From assembly GCF_001039355.2 (NCBI RefSeq), contig NW_019773692.1, forward strand, positions 549,082 through 613,081: a stretch of 64,000 nucleotides of DNA, written 5' to 3'. Origin of the DNA: Lingula anatina (lineage: Eukaryota; Brachiopoda; Lingulata; Lingulida; Lingulidae). The notes under the pieces are model-generated. The model was not told the DNA's origin. It searched no databases and worked only from the letters and a program-made list of their open reading frames with translations. Both the position numbers and the translations under genes were made by a program. Positions 51,059 through 60,886 of the stretch are shown one piece after another (within the stretch, counting starts at the first letter, position 1; the number at the start of each line of letters is the position of its first letter).

Positions 51059-54000
51059 TTTTGTAGTATATATATAGTAAAATTTTGGTGTGCAGTACAC
51101 CTTTTGATAGTCTGTTAAAATATGAGACATGGGTCTGCTCGAATCGGGTCTGTCTATGCTCTGGCAGCAAGCGAACAAACTAATGGACATCATGTAGGCC
51201 CGCCCAGTTGGCACAGTGAGCTTTTTAGTTTAGACACACCTTTTGAATGGCCGGTAAGAAGTAGATAAGCACAGTCGATCCTTCGTCTTGGGGATCTTCA
51301 CCTAACGTTAACTTACTAAGACCCAATCTCCATACCTAAATAGATCTAACAGAACCGACCCATCTCCGAGGGGTTTCTCGTTAAATTACATAGAGCTTTA
51401 TAAAAGCGGCTCTGATGTCTGGCACGCCTACTGAAGCTGTTATAAGGTACTTAAAACTGTCGTTTAGCAGCTTAATCTGAATGCAATTTGGCGAGAATCC
51501 CCTCGGAGATGGGTCGATCCTTCTAGATCGAACTAGGTTGTTAATTATCCCCTAACAACTACAGTACTGAAAGTAAATGTGTCGGAAGAGTCATTTGCGA
51601 CTCACTTGAAATGTATTAGCTCGAGTATGACGTAATAGCAAGGGGAATCCCAGCGCAACAAAGAAACATGAATGAAGCGAACAGCGATCCCATGTTTGAT
51701 TTTCGGCTATTCTGCAAGTTGGTAGGATCAGTTGCACTTACAGTGAAAACAGATCTATCTTTCACTATTACATTATTTAAAGCTGAAATCAATCCCCAAA
51801 TCAAATTAACGTTTATGAAACTTCCCCGTCATGGGGAACGTCGTGGGGAATAAACAGTTCGTTTTTTGAAGGGGGGAGGTAGGAGGTCTAAGGGTTTAAA
51901 TTACAGTGTGGTTTACTATAAATAACATAACAAGTAAATTTTTCTCTTTTTCAGGTTAATAATCATAACATCCATGGCATGAGAAAGAAGCGAGCCGCTG
52001 ACAACATGATGCAGTGGTCTTCATGGACGGAATGGTCTTCCTGTAGCAGATCGTGTGGAACAGGGGTGGCCAGCAGAGTGCGAGAATGTAAAGATCATGT
52101 CAGCAGAAGACACAGGTAGATATATCCTTATATCTATTTAATTTTTTTCAGGAGGGACCCTTTGCTCAGAAACACATTTTTAGTAATCTGAAAAAAAGAC
52201 CCTAATATCAACCACACTAATATGTTTTTTCCTATAGCTTTCCTAAAAAAACAAGGAACTAAAGATGTTGCCTCCCCTTCGTTGTCTTTGTGCATGTTCC
52301 TTCTGCAGAGGTTACCAGATTATAATACAGTTATCAGCCCTGGCTATATTCAGATATTGAAGATTCTAGAACCATTTTTTTTGGGAATAGCTGCTGTCTA
52401 GATATTATTACAAAAACTGTATTCCTCAGTAACTGTAACTTTTTGCCTTTATATTGGCCTTTTAGACCCCATTCCCATACTTAGATTGATTGATCTAGCA
52501 GAATAGGTCCATCTCCAAGGGGATTCTCGCTAAATTGCACTCTGCTTAAGTGGCTCAGATGTTTGGCACGACTACTGAAGCTGCTAAACGTTATTTAATT
52601 ACCCCCTTACAGCTTCAGTAGGCGTGCCAGAATCCAATTGGAGATGGACCGATCCCACTAGATAGATCTAGATATGGGAATGGGGCTTAAGATTTATGAC
52701 AATTTGATTAAGCCTCCATTCACATGGAAAATCTATTTTCTAAAAATCTATTTTCTATTCGTGGTGTCTTGTGATCACGGTCTGTGCCCTGAATACCCCA
52801 TGGCGTAATTACTGGCAGCGTGAGCCAGTTACTTCCAAAGCTGTAATTAATTCTCGGCTGTGCTCGGAGTGATCACTAGATACCGCGAATAGAAAATAGA
52901 TATTTAGAAAATAGATTTTTCATATGAACGGAGTCTTATGCAATACCTGATTTAAATAAAAAAAATTTGGGGGGGGGGGGGGGAACAATAAACTTGATTT
53001 GTGCCCATTTCAAGTTTGCTGCATGTCAAAAAGTCCATGCCCCTTAATAGTATAAAATAGCAACATTGCAAACTGTGGCATTAAACTGACTTGACAGGTG
53101 AGAAAGTTCAGCCTTTAAGATGGTTAAACTTGGTTTTTGTGATAATCACTTGTTTTATGGTGTCAGTTACTGAGTTTGTTTGCCCCCTTCCACAGCACAA
53201 CCAAATGCAGCCCCACTCCTGAAGATACTAGAACTTTGAAGTCCCTTTTCTTGACCTGCCTTACTATTTGGGACCTTGGTTATAGGTTCCCTTTGAAATA
53301 AATAAATAAATAAATAAACAGATAAATATACAGATGGTTATATGAATGTAAAAGTATATGACTTTACAAATGCTTGAATAGATATAGATAAAACAGAAAA
53401 TAAACTTTTAATATTTTCAGTAATTTCACAGATATTCCTTAAATGTTTCCATATGTTGGCTTTAGAACTATTGACTGCATTTATGCCTTATGATTACAGT
53501 GATTTAATCATTTCTTTCATCATCCATGTTATTCTTTTTCAGTTACATCAGATACTACCAAAGACACAAAATGAAATCTTCCTGTGTTGGAAAATACAAA
53601 GATTTCAAAACATGCAATACAGATGTAAATATGATTTTTTACATTACAATGGTGACAGCATTAATATGTGTGAAAAACTATGAAGTCTGACTTTAACAGT
53701 CATAACAGTGTGACATACTTTAAGGTCCAAACGCAACATTGATAAAGTACAAAATAGTTGTCGAATGCAAATTCTTTATTTAAATATGTGGTATGAAAGT
53801 AACTCCTGACATGTTTTTCAGGAATGTCCTAAAAACAGCAAGTCTTTCAGAGCTGAACAATGTGAAAAGTTCAACGTTAAAGTTTTTCATGGTCGCAGGA
53901 GATATCGATGGGAACCATATTATCAAGGTAGTATATGTGTCTGACTTGTCTTCCTTTTTTCAGAACTCTGAATAAGAAATAGAGAATATTTTTGCTTTTT

Positions 54001-57000
54001 AACTGTTGAACTGGTTTCAAAATTATATGTGAGCTTATACTTGGTCAGGTTACATATGGACAAATAACCATATGAACAGAAATTAATGTATTACCATCTC
54101 CTGTGGACACAGTGTTCACATGCTTGATGTCTTGTTGCCAAGGAAGCTAAGAGCTCAGTTTTCATGTCATATTATTATTTTCCTGGAGGCTTTCAACATA
54201 GTTGTAAGTATGTTTTATGACCTAGATTATTAGGTTAAGTACACCAGTTCACAGGAAATAGGTTGTTGAATAGTTCATACATGGGTGGAGTAGATCACTA
54301 ACATGTGATCCCTCCATGTCATACCAAGCATTTCATCTTTAGTAGAAGTACACAGTCAAATTATAGAATTACAATAGGTACCTCCCTTCTTTTTAAATTT
54401 ACTACCATCCCCTCCTTATTAAGCCAGTATGGACCTGTAAAGTAAGCTGCCCTCTAAGTATTAGTTTTTTTTATATTGGTCATTATACTCTTTATCATGT
54501 GTGTATTGTGAGTGAGGGGGGGGAAGCACCATACTTGTGTGTTCTGATACAGCTCTCAAGATAGACTGAGGCTTTAAATGAAGTGATGGTGGGTAGGTGC
54601 AGGGTTTAAAGGGAAATGTAGAATCATCATCAGCATCATTAATGTATCCTGCTCCATAGCATTGTCAGTCCTCTCCACATGTACCTGTATCTGTCATTGG
54701 TAGCTCTTATAGTGGAGAAATATATTTGTCTTGTTAAACAATCAGCAGACAAATATTGGCTGGTAAATCTCAGTTAGTTTTTCTATAGCTATGGACAAAT
54801 GAAACTTTATTTGTTTATATTTATCTTACTTTTCAGGTTTGCATTTGTTAAAGTTTTAAGGAAATCTTGATAAGATGTTGGGGTAGGGGTAGGCAGGAGG
54901 GAAGCATGTCACTTGGATCCATGCTTGAGATCTTGTACTCACACTTTTGGAATTTGTNTTGTATATGTTTCTTGTCTTCCATATGTATTCTCAAAACAAG
55001 AAGTACATTTTAACTATCAGTTGCTCTTGTCTTGATAAACAAATAACACTGACATCTGACGGCTAGTATCACGATGCCAGTTTTCCGACTGGTAAAAAAG
55101 TTGCCAGGTTAGATTTTAATGAAACTTGATAGTCAATTTTCTCATGCGAAAAGCCACCTTCCATTGACGTGAATAAGTTGCACAGTTTCTGTGGCATGAG
55201 ATATCGCTATGGCCAAAAAGTGACCATGCAGTTGGCTGACTTCGTCGAGATCTACCTCATTCATTGCTTCTTACTTCTGAATATCTTCCTACGCGCAGCC
55301 AGTGTATGACTGGTAAAAAAGTCGAAAACTCGAAAAGTCAAAAACTCTAAAAGTCGCAAACTCGAAAACTCTAAAAGTCGCAAACTCGAAAAGTCGAAAA
55401 CTCTAAAAGTCGCAAACTCGAAAAGTCGAAAACTCTAAAAGTCGCAAACTCGAAAAGTCGAAAAGTCGAAATATCCAATAGGGGCCACCATAATATTCAG
55501 ATATTGAAGATTCTAGAACCATTTTTGGGGAATACCTGCTGTCTAGATATTATTACAAAAACCCTATCCCTCAGTTACTGTAACTTTTTGCCTTTATATT
55601 GGGCTTTTAGACCCCATTCCCATACCTAGATTGATTGATCTAGCAGGATAGGTCCATCTCCGAGGGGATTCTCGCTAAATTGCTCTGTGGTTAAGCAGCT
55701 CAGATGTTTTGCACGACTACTGAAGCTGCTAAATGTTAGTTCATTACCCCCTTACAGCTTCAGTAGGCGTGCCAGAATCCCCTTGGAGATGGACCGATCC
55801 CACTAGATCGATCTAAATATAGGAATGGGGTTTAAGACTTATGACATTTTGATTAATGTAATACCTGATATAGTGAAAAAAAATTGTGGACTTACTTGAT
55901 TTGTACCCATTTCATTAAGTTTTCTGCATGTCAAAAAGTCCATGCCCCTGAATAGTATAAAATAGCAACATTGCAAACTGTGGCATTAAACTGACTTGAC
56001 AGGTGAGAAAGTTCAGCCTTTAAGATGGTTAAACTTGGTTTTTGTGATAATCACTTGTTTTATGGTGTCAATTACTGAGTTTGTTTGCCCCCTTCCACAG
56101 CACAACCAAATGCAGCCCCACTCCTGAAGATACTAGAACTTTGAAGTCCCTTTTCTTGACCTTGGTTATAGGTTCCCTTTGAAATAAATAAATGAACAAA
56201 TAAATAGATAAATATACAGATGGTTATATGAATGTAAAAGTATATGACTTTACAAATGCTTGAATAGATATAGATAAAACAGAAAATAAACTTTTAATAT
56301 TTTCAGTAATTTCACAGATATTCCTTAAATGTTTCCATATGTTGGCTTTAGAACTATTGACTGCATTTATGCCTTATGATTACAGTGATTTAATCATTTC
56401 TTTCATCATTCATGTTATTCTCTTTCAGTTACATCAGATACTACCAAAGACACAAAATGAAATCTTCCTGTGTTGGAAAATACAAAGATTTCAAAACATG
56501 CAATACAGATGTAAATATGATTTTTTACATTACAATGGTGACAGCATTAATTTGTGTGAAAAACTATGAAGTCTGACTTTAACAGTCATAACAGTGTGAC
56601 ATACTAAAACATTCAACTGCAACATTGATAAAGTACAAAATAGTTGTCGAATGCAAATTCTTTATTTAAATATGTGGTATGAAAGTAACTCCTGACATGT
56701 TTTTCAGGAATGTCCTAAAAACAGCAAGTCTTTCAGAGCTGAACAATGTGAAAAGTTCAACATTAAAGTTTTCCATGGTCGCAGGAGATATCGATGGGAA
56801 CCATATTATCAAGGTAGTATATGTGTCTGACTTGTCTTCCTTTTTTCAGAACTCTGAATAAGAAATAGAGAATATTTATGCTTTTAACTGTTGAACTGGT
56901 TTCAAAATTATATGTGAGCTTATACTTGGTCAGGTTAGATATGGACAAATAACCATATGAACAGAAATTAATGTATTACCATCTCCTGTGGACACAGTGT

Positions 57001-58700
57001 TCACATGCTTGATGTCTTGTTGCCAAGGAAGCTAAGAGCTCAGTTTTCATGTCATATTATTATTTTCCTGGAGGCTTTCAACATAGTTGTAAGTATGTTT
57101 TATGACCTAGATTATTAGGTTAAGTACACCAGTTCACAGGAAATAGGTTGTTGAATAGTTCATACATGGGTGGAGTAGATCACTAACATGTGATCCCTCC
57201 ATGTCATACCAAGCATTTCATCTTTAGTAGAAGTACACAGTCAAATTATAGAATTACAATAGGTACCTCCCTTCTTTTAAAATTTACTACCACCCCCTCC
57301 TTATTAAACCAGTATGGACCTGTAAAGTAAGCTGCCCTTTAAGTATTAGGTTTTTTACATTGGTCATTACAGTCTTTACCATGTGTGTATTGTGAGTGAG
57401 GATGGGTGGGTGGGTGGAAGGGGGGGGGGGAAGCACCATACTTGTGTGTTCTGATACAGCTCTCAAGATAGACTGAGGCTTTAAATGAAGTGATGGTGGG
57501 TAGGTGTAGGGTTTTAAGGGAAATGTAGAATCATCATCAGCATCATTAATGTATCCTGCTTCATAGAATTGGCAGTCGATCCTCTCCACGTGTACCTGTA
57601 TCTGTTATTGGTAGCTCTTATAGTAGAGAAATATATTTGTCTTGTTAAGCAATCAGCAGACAAATATTGGCTGGTAAATCTCAGTTAGTTTTTCTATAGC
57701 TATGGACAAATGAAACTTTATTTGTTTATATTTATCTTACTTTTCAGGTTTGCATTTGTTAAAGTTTTAAGGAAATCTTGAGAAGATGTTGGGGTAGGGG
57801 AGGCAGGAGGGAAGCATGTCACTTGGCTCCATGCTTGAGATCTTGTACTCGCACTTTTGGAATTTGTTAAGAGTAGCGTAAGCAAGTTCAGCCAGAATAT
57901 TTGGGACATGGGTCTTAGTATGCCTAGGCAGAGGATGGTTTGATACAGAAGACAATAATTAAGAACATGTGTTGTGAGAGTATATTTAGGTTTTAGTTGA
58001 ATTTACTTCTGTAAGCCACTCAGGTCAAATGTGATCACTGAAGTGGACATATCTGACATCTGACTTTTTCCACCAGAGCAAACCAAAAGGCAAGAGAATG
58101 AATGTCCTGTTCTTTGTAAAACAAATCTATGTGACAGCTCATTTGTTGGAAAAACACAACATGAAAAAGTTAAACTTGGGTCACATGGAAAGTCTGTGTG
58201 GCACAACAGTCTAAATGAACCACAAAGTGAATATAAAGGTTTTGAGAGCTTAAAATACAATTACTCTTGATTTGGGAAGAAACTTTAACTGGCCAACTAC
58301 TCTCTATAATGTTTTAACCTCTTTGAACATATTTGGTCAGGAGAAAAGATACATTATAGTATTTAAAATGCTTATGGGAAAAATAGCTTTTTTGTAAAAA
58401 AACTCTTTTATGATTGCATAAAGTTTGTAAATATTGTTGCTCTTTTCTTATAGTTCAGTGAAAAAAGTGATTGTTTCTGCAATAAATTTTGAAGGCTATG
58501 GACTGTTATTGATTCATGTGACATTTTAATATTTCTTAAGTCATTAACAAATTTTGATTTCTTTTTTAGAAAAAGATGAATGTTCCTTGACATGCAAGGC
58601 AATGGGGTACAATTTTTATGCCAAATTAGCCAGAACAGTGGTGGATGGGACTCCTTGTCGCCAGGACTCCAATGACATCTGCATTAGTGGCAAGTGCATG
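40330..58700 (+). CDS. ADAMTS-like/papilin-family secreted protein (5' part, exons 1-6)
   Basis: Exons 40330-40343, 44249-44321, 51955-52115, 53543-53624, 53822-53927, 58570-58700. The fourth and fifth recur at 56429-56510 and 56708-56813. Phases agree when one copy is used, giving 189 residues, and the gene continues past the window. Residues 1-23 are a clear signal peptide (hydrophobic run, likely cleavage after GVEA). RKKR at 39-42 is a furin-type site. A thrombospondin type 1 repeat follows: WSSWTEW (C-mannosylation pattern) and CSRSCG (O-fucosylation pattern). Then comes the ADAMTS-type cysteine-rich region: FRAEQCEKFN, GRRYRWEPYY, CSLTCKAMG, VVDGTPC, DICISGKC. No metalloprotease domain precedes the TSP1, so it is an extracellular-matrix ADAMTS-like or papilin type rather than a protease. 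Which subfamily cannot be decided. Introns 1 and 2 are 3.9 and 7.6 kb. Confidence 0.9.
40344..44248. other. ADAMTS-like gene intron 1
   Basis: A 3.9 kb CpG-rich intron directly after a 14-nt coding exon. No transposon, exon or RNA gene was recognised. Large first introns of developmental genes often hold enhancers; that is only a possibility here. Confidence 0.5.
46259..46815. repeat. Contig end overlap, left of gap
   Basis: These 557 bp recur, apparently without change, at 47719-48275 on the other side of the N run. The copy stops inside an (AC)n microsatellite. Confidence 0.93.
46510..46724. mobile_element. Foldback MITE family F1 (left contig end)
   Basis: Starts ACCCCATTTCCAGAGATTAG, with internal GATCGACCTAACTCCCTGGG and AATTACCCCCTTACAGCTTG, and ends GATCGATCTAAAAGCTCTGG. 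The arms are complementary. The same insertion appears again at 47970-48184 because the contig ends overlap. Confidence 0.87.
46816..47718. other. Assembly gap (903 N)
   Basis: A run of N between two copies of the same sequence. Because the right flank repeats the left flank, the true gap is probably zero or negative, and only the microsatellite length is unresolved. Apparent reading frames through it have no meaning. Confidence 0.97.
47719..48275. repeat. Contig end overlap, right of gap
   Basis: Repeats 46259-46815 and reads on through the full (AC)n(AG)n microsatellite into unique sequence. Confidence 0.93.
47970..48184. mobile_element. Foldback MITE family F1 (right contig end, same insertion as 46510)
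   Basis: Same sequence and flanks as 46510-46724. Counted as one genomic insertion. Confidence 0.87.
48254..48325. repeat. (AC)n(AG)n compound microsatellite
   Basis: About 20 AC units followed by about 16 AG units. The left contig breaks inside this repeat. Confidence 0.95.
50990..51053. repeat. (TA)n microsatellite
   Basis: About 32 TA units in intron 2 of the ADAMTS-like gene. Confidence 0.95.
51320..51540. mobile_element. Foldback MITE family F1, divergent copy
   Basis: Starts ACCCAATCTCCATACCTAAA, with CATCTCCGAGGGGTTTCTCG facing GCGAGAATCCCCTCGGAGAT: arms with nearly perfect complementarity around the middle. The right end is less well kept. It belongs with the 52464 and 55608 subtype. 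Confidence 0.8.
52464..52689. mobile_element. Foldback MITE family F1 (haplotype A copy)
   Basis: Starts GACCCCATTCCCATACTTAG and ends AGATATGGGAATGGGGC. The inner arms are GGCACGACTACTGAAGCTGC and its near-complement ACAGCTTCAGTAGGCGTGCC. The allelic copy is at 55608-55833. Confidence 0.9.
52710..52937. mobile_element. Second foldback MITE (F4), present in one haplotype only
   Basis: About 228 bp with long terminal inverted repeats: AAGCCTCCATTCACATGGAA at the left and the near-complement of AAGACTCCGTTCATATGAAA at the right. These continue through ATCTATTTTCTA repeats, an ATTCG(T/C)GGT block and GTGATCAC. The other haplotype reads straight through (GATTAATGTAATACC at about 55850), so this is an insertion or precise excision polymorphism. 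The target duplication is TA or TTA, judged from the flanks. Confidence 0.85.
54959..55492. other. Unassigned block at the left end of the second haplotype contig
   Basis: This sequence follows the N and has no counterpart upstream of duplicate A at 52346. Its first part holds a non-coding segment with GCCAGTTTTCCGACTGG. Its last part is a short-period satellite. It may be a transposon insertion upstream of the duplicated segment, or misplaced sequence. Confidence 0.5.
55316..55471. repeat. Satellite of about 10-bp subunits in a 32-bp higher-order unit
   Basis: Built from AAAAGTCGAAAACTCG-like words. The longer unit AAAACTCTAAAAGTCGCAAA plus CTCGAAAAGTCG repeats about four times. Confidence 0.88.
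55493..57867. repeat. ADAMTS-like exon 4-5 segment, duplicate B
   Basis: Second member of the direct duplication. It contains exon copies 56429-56510 and 56708-56813 and continues into the unique sequence leading to exon 6. Relative to A it lacks the F4 insertion and has a longer G-rich tract at 57403-57430. Confidence 0.9.
55608..55833. mobile_element. Foldback MITE family F1 (haplotype B copy)
   Basis: Allelic to 52464-52689. Terminal inverted repeat ACCCCATTCCCATACCTAGA at the left and a right end of GATCTAAATATAGGAATGGG. It is the best-preserved example of the family here, about 225 bp. Confidence 0.9.
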
Positions 58701-59372
58701 GTAGGTTGACATTTAATGCATGGCCGGATATTGAGTTAAAATGCTCATGAAAAAGCCCCATCACTATTGAAATTGGCTGTCCCTTCCCTCCTGTATGCAG
58801 TGTCTTCATTATTTACACATTTATTTTCTGAATGTTTTATGCATGCCTGCTGCCTTTCATCCATTTGACTCAAATGCTTTTATTACTTGTCCCATCTATA
58901 AATATAGGTCTTGAGGTTCCTTTTGGATAATGTGAAATAACGGTATCAATGTGAAATCTTAACCAATCCAGCCACACAGATTTGTTCCTATTCTATGAGT
59001 ACTTTCGTAATAAACAATGTTGGAACCAAAGAACAACACATAAATGTAAATTGTGTTGTCAGGTTTACACTAGAAATGAGGAGGAACATTTAGTGACATT
59101 AATCTGTCATGCTTCAATACCGTCTTAGTTGACCATAAACTGAAAACCAGCTGACTATCAGCACTTCACTCAAACAAGTGTGTGGTTATCTAAAAGTCAA
59201 AGGAGTCCCATTACCAAATGGATTGTTTACTTTGTTGCTTGTTATGAAATATGACCTTATAAGTTATAACACATTTTCATTTTAGCAGAAGCAGTTTGGT
59301 TTCTCAGTTCTTTCTAATTTAAGTTCTATACTACGTTTATAAGAGGTTATTTTGGGCCACCCTCATTGTTTT

Positions 59373-59458
59373 GCACCCTGAGCTTCAGAGATAACTTGAA
59401 ATTGCAAGGGTATGGTAGTGTAAAGGTAAGTTTCAAGTTATCTCTGAAGCTCAGGGTG
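59373..59458. mobile_element. 86-bp hairpin element with 28-bp perfect inverted repeat
   Basis: Left arm 59374-59401 (CACCCTGAGCTTCAGAGATA and onward) is the exact reverse complement of right arm 59431-59458. The loop is 29 bp. TTGTTTT precedes and follows the element, consistent with a 7-8 bp target duplication. It is either a tiny MITE or a hairpin RNA precursor. Confidence 0.75.
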
Positions 59459-59649
59459 TTGTTTTGGGACTCTTTCATCAAGGAATCTGTACACAAAATG
59501 CAAGCAATATGTCTCAATTTGTTGACAACATTAGTAGCCTCTATTCCATCCCATCTTGGCATCATCCCATGCTTCTCCACCTTGTTAAATTGAGTATTTA
59601 TAAGCATACTAAACATGTTTTCCTTTTGTTCTGTTAAAAACCAAAATAT

Positions 59650-59652
<3 letters not shown>

Positions 59653-59682
<30 letters not shown>
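59653..59682. repeat. (AG)n microsatellite
   Basis: About 15 AG units. Confidence 0.95.
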
Positions 59683-59685
<3 letters not shown>

Positions 59686-59925
59686 TAGGGGTAAGATTAA
59701 AGCAAGTTAATAAGATAAAGGCATTTCTTTAGATGTGTTATATTCAAATGAAGCTCATTATTCATACAAAGAATTCCAATTTTGTATGAAGATAGATGGA
59801 CAGCTCTGAGCTGAATGATTTAACTGTTGAATTACACAATTGATAGTAGGGTCATTCACCACCAGGAAATACTTCATATCTAATAATATGGGGATAATAT
59901 TAAATTACTTGATAACTTATCACAG

Positions 59926-59928
<3 letters not shown>

Positions 59929-59997
<69 letters not shown>

Positions 59998-60034
59998 TGT
60001 ATATATATATATATATATATCTGTATATATATAT
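59929..60034. repeat. (TG)n(TA)n compound microsatellite
   Basis: About 34 TG units, then TA runs split by CTG. Confidence 0.95.
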
Positions 60035-60718
60035 AACAACTGCTAGCTAGTTTGAATGTTGTCCTCAGTCGTTAATGTAATATGGTTGTTCTTACCATCC
60101 ACCTTTGTCACAATGGCCACATTCCTTATGATATAAAACTGGACAACTGACAATTTACAGGAAGGCCTTGGGACATCCATTAAATTTGTAAAGTGCATGT
60201 CAAAAAAAAAAAAAAAAGGAAAAAAACTGTAAATTCAAGAGCCATGTTAAATTAAAGAATTCACATACTTTTCTTTGGCAGACCACTTAAGTATTCCATT
60301 GATTGCATTTGTTGTACCTGTTTAAAGGCAAAAAAAATTTAGACTTATTTGATTTAATGAAGTTAAGTACTTCAAAATAGAGTAAAAAGGTACCTATAAT
60401 ACAAACTTTCTCATTGCCTTGTACCCTGTCATACATCAGGGTAACCGATTCAACTGACACTCTGTTAAATATAAACTCTCACATTTTATGTACCTGATAC
60501 TTCAAATTGTTTATTTATATTAGTTTGGTGTTAAAACCCCTTCCAATTAAAGGATTAACAGGTTCCAGTTTGTTTGTCTCCCAGTCTTCACATACTTCAC
60601 ATGTTTGTCATGAAATTGTGTTGGAAAGAGGAGATTGGGTTATTGAGAGGTGGGGAGGGGGGCATAGCACACCACTGGTTGTTTATAACAGTTTGCTGTG
60701 CAGTTTGCATTGTGACAG

Positions 60719-60886
60719 CAGGCCCGTAGCCAGGGGGGGTTCGGGGGGTTCGAAAGAACCCCCCTTTTTGCCAGGAAAAGGTCCCCTCTGGATAAAATTT
60801 TATGTAGGTACATGAAGGTTTCATGGTAAAAGGTCCACTTTTTCAGAAAAAGAACCCCCCTTTTGAAATTTCTGGCTACGGGCCTG
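60719..60886. mobile_element. hAT-like MITE with 15-bp perfect terminal inverted repeats
   Basis: Begins CAGGCCCGTAGCCAG and ends CTGGCTACGGGCCTG, exact complements. 168 bp, non-coding. The interior matches the FANCI intron copy at 6451-6606. Target duplications are not clear. Confidence 0.85.

Larger units (their letters stand above)
44322..51954. other. ADAMTS-like gene intron 2
   Basis: A 7.6 kb CpG-rich intron containing a 903-bp N run with its flanking duplication, F1 foldback copies and long microsatellites. No additional exon was found between the signal peptide exon (44249-44321) and the TSP1 exon (51955-52115). Confidence 0.5.
52346..54957. repeat. ADAMTS-like exon 4-5 segment, duplicate A
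   Basis: Direct repeat of 55493-57867 including introns, ending at an N at 54958. It carries an extra foldback insertion (52710-52937) that the other copy lacks. The two exons inside encode the same protein as the other copy, except Val for Ile at one position. Confidence 0.9.

Noticed and set aside
55316-55471. A regularly spaced repeat resembling a CRISPR array
   Set aside because: The units are contiguous low-complexity satellite without unique spacers, in an animal genome.
59347-59616. Overlapping frames on both strands with similar repeated words
   Set aside because: The similarity comes from the perfect inverted repeat at 59374-59458, which encodes the same words in both directions.
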